This document shows, in pieces, positions 1-8,566 of a stretch of 64,000 bases of DNA. The notes beneath the pieces are model-generated. The model saw nothing but the letters and a program-made list of their open reading frames with translations, did no database searches and was not told the origin of the DNA. The DNA is taken from positions 5,704,001-5,768,000 of the forward strand of contig NZ_OX638201.1 of NCBI RefSeq assembly GCF_951805225.1, in the 5' to 3' direction. Each line of letters starts with the position of its first letter. The stretch's first letter is position 1. The stretch is from an uncultured Flavobacterium sp. (GTDB lineage: Bacteria > Bacteroidota > Bacteroidia > Flavobacteriales > Flavobacteriaceae). The translations under genes were made by a program, and so were the position numbers.

Positions 1-687
1 ATGTTGTTTCCATTTTTTATAAGCCTTGTAGGATTGTTTTTTTTGCTGGTGAACAGTATTCGCTTTTATAGAACGCGAAAAAACAAAGATGTGCGATATA
101 TCATAATCATGATTTATTTAATCTTTTTGTTTGTACAAGAACTACTTTGCAATATCATTGGATTTTGTTATCCGGGATCTAATTTTTTCCTTTCTCATTA
201 CTATTTCATTTTTCAATTTGTTGCTTTGAGTATATTCTTTTATAGTTTGTTTTCGAATCTTCTTTTAAAAAGAGTGATACTTTCCTTTCTAATACTAGTT
301 TTGATTTTATTAGCGATCCAATATTCCAGAACGCCTGATCTTTATTGGAGGTTTAATTTATTTGAAATAGGAATAACTTCAATGCTATTAATTGTGTATG
401 CGTTAATCTTTTTGATTGAGAATTTTAAAACGGCGAAACACAATTATTTGTATTTCTGCAATGGATTGATCATTTATCTCGCGAGTAGTTTGAGTATTTT
501 TTTAAGTGGTAATACTGATTGGGTGATTTTTACCGAACCATTTGTGCTTGATTTGTGGTTTTTTAATTCTCTGTTTTATATTCTGTATCAATTTTTAATC
601 TATAAAGAATGGAAAGATTTGAATCATAAAGAAGTAATTAGAGAATCAGATCAGGTAGATGTTTTTGATGATCCCGGAAAGTTGTAA
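1..687 (+). CDS. Multi-pass membrane protein of unknown function (may begin upstream of the window)
   Basis: The reading frame is open from base 1 with an ATG there and ends at a TAA followed by an overlapping second stop. The 228-residue product has about six or seven hydrophobic stretches, starting with an N-terminal helix (FFISLVGLFFLLVNSI) and ending in a short charged cytoplasmic tail. I see no catalytic motif and do not recognise a family. Because the ATG coincides with the window edge, upstream sequence is invisible and the true start could lie earlier. It is convergent with the next gene and both share the terminator at 711-752. Function cannot be inferred. Confidence 0.6.
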   Translation: MLFPFFISLVGLFFLLVNSIRFYRTRKNKDVRYIIIMIYLIFLFVQELLCNIIGFCYPGSNFFLSHYYFIFQFVALSIFFYSLFSNLLLKRVILSFLILVLILLAIQYSRTPDLYWRFNLFEIGITSMLLIVYALIFLIENFKTAKHNYLYFCNGLIIYLASSLSIFLSGNTDWVIFTEPFVLDLWFFNSLFYILYQFLIYKEWKDLNHKEVIRESDQVDVFDDPGKL

Positions 688-710
688 TGAATAAAATAAT
701 TAATAAAAAA

Positions 711-752
711 AATCCCAAACTTCAAGTTTTTCAAATGAAGTTTGGGATTTTT
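711..752. terminator. Bidirectional rho-independent terminator
   Basis: A 14-bp perfect stem (AATCCCAAACTTCA with TGAAGTTTGGGATT) lies between convergent genes, with A-runs on the left and T-runs on the right, so it can serve both strands. Confidence 0.85.
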
Positions 753-1385
753 CTATTTAACAGATCTTTTGTCCAGATCTTTCAGTATCTTTTTTAAAGC
801 TCCCGTCATTAATTTATTTGAGCTTTTATAAAATTTTACATTGTCGAGAAGTTTGCTTGATTTTTCTGTTTCCCACACAGATTCGTCTTTAGTTTTTCTG
901 ACAACTCCAACAACATTTTGCGAGTAAATAATTTCGTGTAAGTTCAAATCATAAATTTCGACAAGTACAGAAGCTTCATTTCTTCCTGTTTCGTTATCGG
1001 ATTGGTAAAGTTCAATCGAAGAGAAATCACTTTTGTTTTTTTGGGTAGAAATATTGATAAAGAAATCAAAACCGGTTCCTTCTTTTAGTTCCTTTAATTT
1101 TGTTTTACTTGGGTTGAAACTAATTTTTCTGGGAACAAGTAATCCGTTAACGTCATGAATATAAGAAACTCGTTCTCCTAATTTCTTTTTGAAAAATTCT
1201 AAAGACTCTGCAGTCAATTTATCTCTTTGGTTTTTAGGACTGTCTAATTCATTTAATAACCATTTTCCAGAAGTAAAATCAACACCGGATCTTGGTCCGG
1301 AAGTAAACATGTAAGTTTTTGTTGAGCACGATGAAAATAAAATAGAAATAAAAAAAAGAAAAAAGATTGGTTTGATATTCTTCAT
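753..1385 (-). CDS. Putative lipoprotein of unknown function
   Basis: The 210-residue product starts with a lipoprotein signal: a Lys/Asn-rich N end, a Phe/Ile-rich hydrophobic core and the lipobox FSSC at about residues 17-20, so the mature protein should be anchored by an acylated cysteine. The rest is a charged, mixed alpha/beta sequence without a motif I recognise. A -7 promoter box (TACATTTG on the minus strand, 1406-1413) lies about 20 bp upstream of the ATG, so it is probably monocistronic. It is convergent with the membrane protein at 1-687. Confidence 0.7.
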   Translation of the reverse strand: MKNIKPIFFLFFISILFSSCSTKTYMFTSGPRSGVDFTSGKWLLNELDSPKNQRDKLTAESLEFFKKKLGERVSYIHDVNGLLVPRKISFNPSKTKLKELKEGTGFDFFINISTQKNKSDFSSIELYQSDNETGRNEASVLVEIYDLNLHEIIYSQNVVGVVRKTKDESVWETEKSSKLLDNVKFYKSSNKLMTGALKKILKDLDKRSVK

Positions 1386-1405
1386 GAATTAGGTTTTGGT
1401 TGCCT

Positions 1406-1413
1406 CAAATGTA
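1406..1413 (-). promoter_or_regulatory. -7 promoter box, TAnnTTTG type
   Basis: TACATTTG on the minus strand, about 20 bp before the lipoprotein ATG, matches the Bacteroidota primary sigma -7 consensus TAnnTTTG. No clear -33 TTG is visible. Confidence 0.55.
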
Positions 1414-1433
1414 GTTTAAAACATACAATAAAA

Positions 1434-1476
1434 AAATTCCAAACTCCAATTTAAAAAGTATTGGAATTTGGAATTT
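1434..1476 (-). terminator. Hairpin behind engB built from GGAATTT words
   Basis: An imperfect ~16-bp stem (AAATTCCAAA-TCCAAT against ATTGGAATTTGGAATTT) sits between the engB stop and the promoter of the lipoprotein gene. It probably acts as a terminator. The same GGAATTT words recur in the murE-mraY gap at 8523-8552, so it also belongs to an intergenic repeat family. Confidence 0.55.
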
Positions 1477-1497
1477 AAAAGAATTAGGATTTGTTTC

Positions 1498-2118
1498 TTA
1501 AAACTTGTTACTGTTTTTAAAAACTTCCTGATTTACTTCGTCGATATAATTTAAAACATCATCTTTTCCTATTGATTCTGTAGCCGAGGTTACAAAATAG
1601 TGTGGCATTTCTTCCCAGTTATTAGCAAACATTTGTTTTTTGTATGCTGCAATATGAGAGTCAACTTTAGTCTTGCTGATTTTATCTGCTTTAGTGAAGA
1701 TAATACAAAACGGAATTTCACTTTCTCCCATATACGACATAAATTCAATGTCTATATTTTGAGCTTCGTGGCGAATATCAATCAAAACAAAGGCGCAAAC
1801 AAGTTGTTCTCTTGTTTCGAAATAATCAGTTATAAATTGCTGAAAAACTGATTTTGTTTTTTTTGATACTTTCGCATAACCATAACCAGGTAAATCGACC
1901 AAAAACCAATTGTTGTTAATCTTAAAGTGATTAATCAGCTGAGTTTTTCCTGGTCTTCCTGAAGTTTTAGCTAAGTTTTTATGATTGGTAAGCATATTGA
2001 TCAACGAAGATTTACCAACGTTAGATCGTCCGATAAAAGCATATTCCGGCAAAAAATCCTGTGGACATTTTGCTACTTCGGAATTACTGATAATAAATTC
2101 GGCGGTATTAATTTTCAT
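1498..2118 (-). CDS. engB: Ribosome-biogenesis GTP-binding protein EngB (YihA/YsxC)
   Basis: A TrmE-Era-EngA-EngB-Septin-type GTPase of 206 residues, the normal length for the family. Visible motifs are the P-loop GRSNVGKSS at about residues 30-38, the G3 motif DLPGYG near 75-80 and the G4 motif TKAD near 141. EngB binds the large ribosomal subunit during its assembly and is usually essential. A GGAGG stretch lies about 17 bp ahead of the ATG, too far to be a convincing ribosome-binding site. It lies 42 bp downstream of the alpha/beta hydrolase gene on the same strand and may be co-transcribed with it. Confidence 0.95.
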   Translation of the reverse strand: MKINTAEFIISNSEVAKCPQDFLPEYAFIGRSNVGKSSLINMLTNHKNLAKTSGRPGKTQLINHFKINNNWFLVDLPGYGYAKVSKKTKSVFQQFITDYFETREQLVCAFVLIDIRHEAQNIDIEFMSYMGESEIPFCIIFTKADKISKTKVDSHIAAYKKQMFANNWEEMPHYFVTSATESIGKDDVLNYIDEVNQEVFKNSNKF

Positions 2119-2160
2119 GTTTTTTGTTTTTAAAACCTCCTAAAAGTCGAAAGTTAGATG

Positions 2161-2925
2161 CTATAAATTCTTTTTAACGAGCCATTCTTCAAGAATTGTG
2201 TTGAATTCCTGAGGGTGTTCCATCATAGCAGCGTGTCCACATTTGTCTATCCAATACAAAGTTGAATTAGGCAATAATTTATCAAATTCTTCGGCAACAT
2301 TGGGTGGTGTAACGGCGTCATTTTTACCCCAAATGATACAGGTTTCTACTGTCATTTTTGGTAAATCTTTTGCCATATTATGACGAATTGCGCTTTTGGC
2401 AATCGTTAAAGTTTTGATCAGTTTTATGCGGTCGTTTACCGTTGCATACACTTCATCAATAAGCTCGGGAGTTGCAATTGCAGGATCGTAAAATACATCT
2501 TCAGCCTTCTTTTTGATGTATTCATAGTCGCCTCTTTTTGGGTAGCTATCGCCCATTGCGCTTTCGTAAAGTCCAGAACTTCCGGTAATTACGAGTCCGG
2601 CTACTTTTTCGGGATACATTTTGGTGTGATAAAGAGCAATATGTCCTCCAAGAGAGTTGCCTAACAAAATTACCTGATCAAATCCTTTAAAAGTAATAAA
2701 GTCCTTTACGTATTTCGCAAAGCTTTTTACGTTTGTTTTTAAAATACTTTGGGTATAGATTGGCAAATCCGGGATAACAACTTTGTATCCTTTTGTTGGG
2801 AAATATTCTGCTACAGCATCAAAGTTACTTAGGCCTCCCATTAAGCCATGTAAAATCACGATAGGAGTTCCTTCTCCAGCTTCATAATAGCTGTATTTGC
2901 CTTCTTTTTTGTAGTGTTTGTCCAT
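2161..2925 (-). CDS. Alpha/beta-fold hydrolase
   Basis: The 254-residue cytoplasmic protein has the standard alpha/beta-hydrolase layout: an oxyanion segment LHGLMGG near residue 26, the nucleophile elbow GNSLGG with catalytic Ser near residue 92, an acid in the WGKNDAVTPP segment and the catalytic His in CGHAAMMEHP near the C terminus. No lid or substrate-specific motif points to a particular ester or C-C substrate. It is probably the first gene of a short unit with engB, transcribed from the -7 box at 2953-2960. The family is clear; the substrate is unknown. Confidence 0.85.
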   Translation of the reverse strand: MDKHYKKEGKYSYYEAGEGTPIVILHGLMGGLSNFDAVAEYFPTKGYKVVIPDLPIYTQSILKTNVKSFAKYVKDFITFKGFDQVILLGNSLGGHIALYHTKMYPEKVAGLVITGSSGLYESAMGDSYPKRGDYEYIKKKAEDVFYDPAIATPELIDEVYATVNDRIKLIKTLTIAKSAIRHNMAKDLPKMTVETCIIWGKNDAVTPPNVAEEFDKLLPNSTLYWIDKCGHAAMMEHPQEFNTILEEWLVKKNL

Positions 2926-2952
2926 TTAATTTAATGCCAATTTCAATTTGGA

Positions 2953-2960
2953 CAAATATA
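2953..2960 (-). promoter_or_regulatory. -7 promoter box for the hydrolase-engB unit
   Basis: TATATTTG on the minus strand, about 28 bp before the hydrolase ATG, matches TAnnTTTG. It is divergent from the mraZ promoter. Confidence 0.6.
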
Positions 2961-3201
2961 GGGTTTAATAAATAAAAATGAATTTTTGATACCGTTTTTT
3001 AACTAGATAATTTCAGTAGAATATATAAGTGGTTAAAAATCAGGTTTTATGGGCGCTTTTTGGTGAATCTTCAAATGTTAAGAAATTAGCATAATACTTA
3101 TTTTTTTAAGAAAAAAGGTGCGTATTTTTTTTGATTGATCAGTGTTGTCAGGAATTGATTAATAATTAGTTAACATATTGATTGCTTATGAATTAGGAAA
3201 G

Positions 3202-3258
3202 GTGGTAGGAAAGTGGTTAAACTTATTAACAAAGTGGTATATTGTGGTAAATAGTGGT
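3202..3258 (+). promoter_or_regulatory. Predicted MraZ operator: five phased GTGGT repeats
   Basis: GTGGT occurs at 3202, 3213, 3234, 3244 and 3254. The last three are GTGGT-N5-GTGGT-N5-GTGGT, a 10-bp period, and the other steps (11 and 21 bp) keep the same helical face. Known MraZ operators are direct repeats of a GTGGG/TGGGN-type word with one copy per DNA turn just upstream of mraZ. The repeats end 11 bp before the predicted -7 box, so bound MraZ should block RNA polymerase. A further GTGGT lies at 3029-3033. Confidence 0.8.
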
Positions 3259-3269
3259 AATATTTTTTA

Positions 3270-3277
3270 TATTTTTG
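3270..3277 (+). promoter_or_regulatory. -7 promoter box of the division and cell-wall cluster
   Basis: TATTTTTG matches TAnnTTTG and lies 26 bp before the mraZ start, directly downstream of the GTGGT array. The other bases between 2961 and 3200 are AT-rich and show no other signal. Confidence 0.6.
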
Positions 3278-3303
3278 TCCTATAACATATTAATGAATTT
3301 TTC

Positions 3304-3777
3304 TTGAACACAATTGTCGGAACATATGAGTGTAAAGTCGATGCTAAAGGAAGGCTTATGTTGCCTGCACCTTTGAAAAAGCAATTGACTGCATCTCTTC
3401 AGGACGGATTCGTTTTGAAGCGCTCAGTTTTCCAACCGTGTTTAGAGTTATATCCAATGGAAGAATGGAACTTGATGATGCAAAAAATCAACAAGCTGAA
3501 TCGTTTTGTAAAAAAGAACAATGACTTCATTCGAAGATTTACTGCCGGTGTTAAAATGGTAGAAATTGATGCATTGGGAAGGTTATTGGTTCCAAAGGAT
3601 TTGGTAGCTTTTTCAAGTATTTCTAAAGATGTGGTTTTTTCATCTGCGGTTAATATTGTGGAGATTTGGGATAAAGATTTATATGAAAAATCAATAAGTG
3701 GCGAAGATATGGATTTTGCAGATTTAGCCGAAGAAGTAATGGGAAATATTAATGACGACGACAATGGAATATCATAA
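3304..3777 (+). CDS. mraZ: Transcriptional regulator MraZ
   Basis: The 157-residue protein has two SpoVT/AbrB-like halves, each with the MraZ signature: GTYECKVDAKGRLMLP at the N end and EIDALGRLLVPKDL near residues 80-93. MraZ forms a ring-shaped oligomer that binds direct repeats upstream of its own gene and represses the division cluster. The start is a TTG; the nearest ATG (3293) is out of frame and the conserved family N terminus starts right at this codon. It overlaps rsmH. The GTGGT array at 3202-3258 is the predicted binding site. Identity is near certain; the start is inferred. Confidence 0.95.
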   Translation: MNTIVGTYECKVDAKGRLMLPAPLKKQLTASLQDGFVLKRSVFQPCLELYPMEEWNLMMQKINKLNRFVKKNNDFIRRFTAGVKMVEIDALGRLLVPKDLVAFSSISKDVVFSSAVNIVEIWDKDLYEKSISGEDMDFADLAEEVMGNINDDDNGIS

Positions 3778-4660
3778 TCCGGTTTTGCTTCATCCTACAG
3801 TTGATGGTTTAAACATTAAACCAGATGGCATTTATGTAGATGTAACGTTTGGTGGCGGCGGTCATTCAAAAGAAATTTTGAGACGATTAGGGCCAAACGG
3901 TAAATTATTTGCTTTTGATCAGGATGAAGATGCTCTTGCAAATGCGTTGCTGGACGAACGGTTTACCTTAATTAATGAGAACTTTAGATTTATAAAAAGG
4001 TTTTTGCGTTTTCATGGTGTTAAAGGAGTAGATGGAATTTTGGCAGATTTAGGAGTTTCATCACATCAGTTTGATGTTCCTGAGAGAGGTTTCTCAACAA
4101 GATTTGATGCTGAACTCGATATGCGGATGAGTCAAAAAAATGATTTGAGTGCTTACCGAGTGGTTAACGAATATGAAGAACAGGATTTACGTCGTGTTTT
4201 TTTTGATTATGGGGAGTTGAAGAATGCGCCACTTTTATCAAGAACAATTGTAGAGGCAAGAGAACACAGGCCAATTAAAACTACAGATGAATTGAAAGAT
4301 GTTCTGGCGAAATTTTTACCGGAAAGAATTCGAAATAAAGTATTGGCTCAGATTTATCAGGCTATTCGAATTGAGGTAAATCAGGAAATGGATGTTTTGA
4401 AAGAGTTTATAGAACAATCTTTAGAAATTCTAAATCCAGGCGGAAGATTCTCAGTAATCTCGTATCATTCTCTTGAAGACAGATTGGTAAAAAGATTTAT
4501 TAAAAACGGAATGTTTGAAGGAGAACCAGAACGTGATTTTTTCGGAAATTTTTCTGTTCCATATAAAACGATAGGAAAGTTGATTGTTCCGGATGATGCC
4601 GAAATTAAAATCAACAATAGAGCAAGAAGCGCAAAATTGAGAATTGCTGAGAAGATATAA
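3764..4660 (+). CDS. rsmH: 16S rRNA m4C1402 methyltransferase RsmH (MraW)
   Basis: RsmH N4-methylates C1402 of 16S rRNA with S-adenosylmethionine. The SAM-binding motif DVTFGGGGHS is at about residues 26-35, and the family signatures LADLGVSSHQFD and SYHSLEDRLVKRF are present. I chose the ATG at 3764 because family members begin near the YHNPVLL block; another ATG at 3752 would add four residues. Either way the gene overlaps the end of mraZ, so the two should be translationally coupled. Length (298 residues) is normal. Confidence 0.95.
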   Translation: MEYHNPVLLHPTVDGLNIKPDGIYVDVTFGGGGHSKEILRRLGPNGKLFAFDQDEDALANALLDERFTLINENFRFIKRFLRFHGVKGVDGILADLGVSSHQFDVPERGFSTRFDAELDMRMSQKNDLSAYRVVNEYEEQDLRRVFFDYGELKNAPLLSRTIVEAREHRPIKTTDELKDVLAKFLPERIRNKVLAQIYQAIRIEVNQEMDVLKEFIEQSLEILNPGGRFSVISYHSLEDRLVKRFIKNGMFEGEPERDFFGNFSVPYKTIGKLIVPDDAEIKINNRARSAKLRIAEKI

Positions 4661-4676
4661 TATATATAGGTAGAAA

Positions 4677-5024
4677 ATGAAAGGTGGAGTATTTAGCATA
4701 TTAAAAGCAAGATTTCTGATTAACGATGATGCAGTAAAAAACTGGAGATTCATTGTTTTTATCATTCTGCTTGCTATACTGATGATTGCAAATACGCAAC
4801 GATACGAGCAGAAAGTTTTTGAAATTGCAAAGCTCAATAATGAAGTAAAAGAATTGCGATCAGAATTTGTAGATCGCCGTTCAGAATTGATGAAGTTAAA
4901 AATGGAGTCGACGATATCGGATAAAATGCTTGAAAAACAGATTTTTCCATCAACAGTTCCTCCGGTTAAAATAGAAGTTAAAAAAGAAGAAGAAAAAAGT
5001 TTCTTTAAAAGAATATGGCAGTAG
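4677..5024 (+). CDS. ftsL: FtsL-like cell-division protein
   Basis: A 115-residue single-pass protein: a ~24-residue cytoplasmic N end, one membrane helix (FIVFIILLAILMIA), then a heptad-patterned helix (NNEVKELRSEFVDRRSELMKLK) and a Lys/Glu-rich tail. This topology and its place between rsmH and ftsI are those of FtsL, which forms a periplasmic coiled-coil complex with FtsB and FtsQ and activates FtsWI. FtsL sequences diverge fast, so position and topology carry the call. The 3' end overlaps ftsI by 10 bp. Confidence 0.85.
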   Translation: MKGGVFSILKARFLINDDAVKNWRFIVFIILLAILMIANTQRYEQKVFEIAKLNNEVKELRSEFVDRRSELMKLKMESTISDKMLEKQIFPSTVPPVKIEVKKEEEKSFFKRIWQ

Positions 5025-7024
5025 ACGATAAACATATATCCTACAGAATTTACCTCGTAGCAGTTTTCATCTTTGTGATGGCAATTGCTATTGTCGTTAA
5101 ATTAACCAATATTCAATGGGTTGAAGGAGATTATTACAGAAAGCTGGCGAAACAACGTACGGTTAGAAATTTTGTGATTCCGGCAAACAAAGGAAATATT
5201 TATTCGGCTGATGGAAGTTTATTGGCAACATCGATTCCTAATTATGAAATTAGATTTGATGCTAAAGCGCCTAAACAGGAAACTTTCGAAAAGTATGTAA
5301 AAGCATTATCGGATTCATTGGCTACAATTCTAGATAGACCTGGAGGTTATTACGAACAGGAATTAAGAAAAGCAAGAGAAAATAAAAATCGTTATTATTT
5401 GATTGCCCGCAATTTAAGTTATACCGAATATGTGAAAATTAAAGGTTTTCCATTATTTAAATTAGGTGCTTTCAAAGGCGGAATTATTATCGAACAAGAA
5501 ACGGTTAGAAAACATCCGATAGGAAAAATTGCAGAAAGAACAATTGGTTACGATCGTATTGATCCTACGTCAGGAATTGAGGTTGGAAAAGGAATTGAAT
5601 GGGCTTTTAAAAGTTATCTGAACGGAAAAGACGGAAAAATTCTAAAGCAAAAAATCGCAAAAGGTCAGTGGAAACCTATTCGAGATGTAAATGAGGTAGA
5701 TCCAATTGATGGTTATGATGTAATTTCTACGATAGATGTTTTTATTCAGGATATTGCGCACCACGCTTTGTTGAAGCAATTGGAAGATTATCAGGCAGAT
5801 CACGGTTGTGTAGTGGTTATGGAAACAGAAACGGGACATGTAAAAGCAATTTCTAATTTAGGAAGAGCAGAAGATGGATCGTATTATGAAACTACAAACT
5901 ACGCTATTGCTGAATCTCATGAGCCAGGATCGACTTTTAAATTAGTTGATTTAATGGCGATTTTAGAAGATAAAGTTGCTGATACAAGTACGGTTTATGA
6001 CAGTCATGGAGGTCAGATAAGATATTATGGTCGTCCGGTTAATGATTCGCACAGAGGTGGTTACGGAAAGGTTTCATTAGCTCGCGGATTCGAACTTTCG
6101 TCAAATACGGTAATGGTTCAGGCGGTTTATGAAAATTATAAAACCAATCCGGCAAAATTTGTGGATCACATTAACAGCTACGGATTAAATAAGACATTGG
6201 GGTTGCATTTTAAAGGAGAAGGAAGACCATATATTCCGCAACCTGGAGATAAACATTGGTCAGGGATTTCACTTCCGTGGATGGCTTTTGGTTATGGAGT
6301 TTCGGTGACACCAATGCAAACATTAGCGCTTTATAATGCAATTGCGAATAATGGAGTAATGGTGAAACCTCAATTTGTTTCTGAAATTAAAGAATGGAAC
6401 AAAACCATCAAGAAATTTGATGTTGAAGTGATCAATCCGAAAGTTTGTTCGCAGGAAACTATTAATAAAGTAAGAGCTGTATTGCAGAATGTGGTTAAAA
6501 AGGGAACAGGTTCTAAGTTGTATTCGAAAGATTTTTCGATGGCAGGAAAAACAGGAACAGCTCAGGTAAATTATGGCGGAAAAGAAGGGAAATCAGCGTT
6601 GTATTATGCTTCTTCTTTCGTAGGATATTTTCCGGCAGATCATCCTAAATATTCTTGTATAGTTGTGGTTCATAAACCTAATACATCTAAGAATAATTAT
6701 TATGGAGCAGACGTTTCCGGACCGGTTTTTAAGAGAATTGCTCAAAAAATATTTACAGATGCGCCTTCGACAAATAAAATAAAACAGCTGGATTCAAGAA
6801 TTCCAAAACAGGAAAACAGCTATAATGAATATACTGCAGAGGTAAATAAAAAATTAAATCAGATTCCTGATTTAAAAGGAATGCCGGGAATGGATGCAAT
6901 TGCTTTACTGGAGAATTTAGGTTTGAAAGTAAAAGTAAATGGAGTAGGAAAAGTTAAAAAACAGTCTTTACAAGCTGGACAAAATATTAGTAGAAACACA
7001 ACAATAGTATTAGAATTATCGTGA
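5015..7024 (+). CDS. ftsI: Division transpeptidase FtsI (penicillin-binding protein 3) with a PASTA domain
   Basis: A class B penicillin-binding protein that cross-links septal peptidoglycan with FtsW. An N-terminal membrane anchor (IYLVAVFIFVMAIAIVV) is followed by the dimerisation domain and the transpeptidase domain with all three active-site motifs: STFK near residue 309, SSN near 363 and KTGTA near 512. The last ~55 residues (IPDLKGMPGMDAIALLENLG onward) form a PASTA domain, usual in Bacteroidota. It overlaps ftsL by 10 bp and murE by 4 bp. Confidence 0.95.
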   Translation: MAVDDKHISYRIYLVAVFIFVMAIAIVVKLTNIQWVEGDYYRKLAKQRTVRNFVIPANKGNIYSADGSLLATSIPNYEIRFDAKAPKQETFEKYVKALSDSLATILDRPGGYYEQELRKARENKNRYYLIARNLSYTEYVKIKGFPLFKLGAFKGGIIIEQETVRKHPIGKIAERTIGYDRIDPTSGIEVGKGIEWAFKSYLNGKDGKILKQKIAKGQWKPIRDVNEVDPIDGYDVISTIDVFIQDIAHHALLKQLEDYQADHGCVVVMETETGHVKAISNLGRAEDGSYYETTNYAIAESHEPGSTFKLVDLMAILEDKVADTSTVYDSHGGQIRYYGRPVNDSHRGGYGKVSLARGFELSSNTVMVQAVYENYKTNPAKFVDHINSYGLNKTLGLHFKGEGRPYIPQPGDKHWSGISLPWMAFGYGVSVTPMQTLALYNAIANNGVMVKPQFVSEIKEWNKTIKKFDVEVINPKVCSQETINKVRAVLQNVVKKGTGSKLYSKDFSMAGKTGTAQVNYGGKEGKSALYYASSFVGYFPADHPKYSCIVVVHKPNTSKNNYYGADVSGPVFKRIAQKIFTDAPSTNKIKQLDSRIPKQENSYNEYTAEVNKKLNQIPDLKGMPGMDAIALLENLGLKVKVNGVGKVKKQSLQAGQNISRNTTIVLELS

Positions 7025-8484
7025 AAATACTTAAAGACATATTATACAAAGTAGCAATTGAATCTGTAACAGGTTCGACTGAAATTGATATACACAAAAT
7101 TGATTTTGATTCAAGAAAAATTGAAGCAAATGATGTTTTTGTAGCAATTCGCGGATCACTTTCTGATGGACATGATTATATCCAGAAAGCGATTGAGTTA
7201 GGAGCGATTGCGATTATTTGCGATACTTTGCCTGGGAATATTGAAAAAGGAATTACTTATATACAAGTAAAAGATACCAATACAGCATTGGCTTTTATGG
7301 CAGCTAATTATTTTGGAAATCCTTCTGAAAAATTAAAATTAGTTGGTGTTACGGGAACAAACGGTAAAACAACGATTGCATCATTATTGTTTCAGTTGTT
7401 TCAAAAAGCAGGATTTAAAGTTGGTTTATTGTCAACAGTAAAAATCATGGTTGATGAAACTGAATATCCTGCAACACATACAACACCGGATTCTATCACA
7501 ATAAATCATTATCTAAATGAAATGATTGAAGCTGGAGTGACACATTGTTTTATGGAAGTGAGTTCGCATGGAATTCATCAAAAGAGAACAGAAGCATTAC
7601 ATTTTGTTGGAGGGATTTTTACGAATCTTTCGCATGATCATTTAGATTATCATCCAACTTTTGCAGAATACAGAGACGTAAAAAAATCATTTTTTGATTC
7701 ATTGCCAAAAACGGCTTTTGCATTATCAAACATTGATGATAAAAACGGAACTGTGATGTTACAAAATACAGTTGCGAGAAAATTTACATATGCCTTGAAA
7801 TCTTATGCTGATTTTAAAGCGACAATATTAGAAAGCCAATTGTCAGGATTATTATTAAAAGTAAATGACAATGAAGTTTGGGTAAAACTTATTGGGACTT
7901 TTAATGCTTATAATGTTTTGGCAATTTACGGAACTGCTGTAGAATTAGGAATGGATAGTCTGGAAGCGTTACGCTTATTGTCTGATTTAGAGAGTGTTTC
8001 TGGTCGTTTTCAATATATTGTTTCAGAAGGAAATATTACAGCAATTGTAGATTATGCGCACACGCCGGATGCTTTGGATAATGTGCTAAAAACGATTAAT
8101 GATATCCGTACCAAAAACGAACAATTGATTACTGTTGTTGGTTGTGGCGGAAACAGAGATAAAACGAAAAGACCAATTATGGCAAAAATTGCTACAGATC
8201 TTAGTGATAAAGCAATTTTAACTTCTGATAATCCAAGAAACGAAGATCCTGAAGTGATTCTTGATGAAATGGAAAAAGGAGTTGAAGCTCATAATTATAA
8301 AAAAATATTAAGGATTACCGATCGTAAACAAGCTATAAAAACGGCTTGTCAATTGGCTCAGCCAAATGATATTATTCTAATTGCAGGTAAAGGCCACGAA
8401 ACTTATCAGGAGATAAGTGGAGTTCGTCATCATTTTGATGATATGGAAACTGTAAAAGAAATCTTAGATCAACTAAACAAATAA
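7021..8484 (+). CDS. murE: UDP-MurNAc-L-Ala-D-Glu:diaminopimelate ligase MurE
   Basis: MurE adds the third residue of the stem peptide in the cytoplasm with ATP. The ATP-binding loop GVTGTNGKTT is near residues 112-121. The DNPRNEDP motif near 405 is the one that selects meso-diaminopimelate over lysine, so this peptidoglycan should be of the DAP type. The start is a GTG overlapping the ftsI stop (GTGA), a classic coupling arrangement. The 487-residue length is normal. Confidence 0.95.
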   Translation: MKILKDILYKVAIESVTGSTEIDIHKIDFDSRKIEANDVFVAIRGSLSDGHDYIQKAIELGAIAIICDTLPGNIEKGITYIQVKDTNTALAFMAANYFGNPSEKLKLVGVTGTNGKTTIASLLFQLFQKAGFKVGLLSTVKIMVDETEYPATHTTPDSITINHYLNEMIEAGVTHCFMEVSSHGIHQKRTEALHFVGGIFTNLSHDHLDYHPTFAEYRDVKKSFFDSLPKTAFALSNIDDKNGTVMLQNTVARKFTYALKSYADFKATILESQLSGLLLKVNDNEVWVKLIGTFNAYNVLAIYGTAVELGMDSLEALRLLSDLESVSGRFQYIVSEGNITAIVDYAHTPDALDNVLKTINDIRTKNEQLITVVGCGGNRDKTKRPIMAKIATDLSDKAILTSDNPRNEDPEVILDEMEKGVEAHNYKKILRITDRKQAIKTACQLAQPNDIILIAGKGHETYQEISGVRHHFDDMETVKEILDQLNK

Positions 8485-8522
8485 TAAAAATAAATTTTTA
8501 AGTTCAAATGCCACCACAATGA

Positions 8523-8552
8523 TTGGAATTTGGAATTTCTAAATTGGAATTT
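8523..8552. repeat. GGAATTT-word intergenic repeat
   Basis: The murE-mraY gap holds TTGGAATTTGGAATTT followed after four bases by AAATTGGAATTT. The same words form the hairpin at 1434-1476, so this is a small dispersed repeat. Confidence 0.5.
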
Positions 8553-8566
8553 AAAAAATATAAAAT

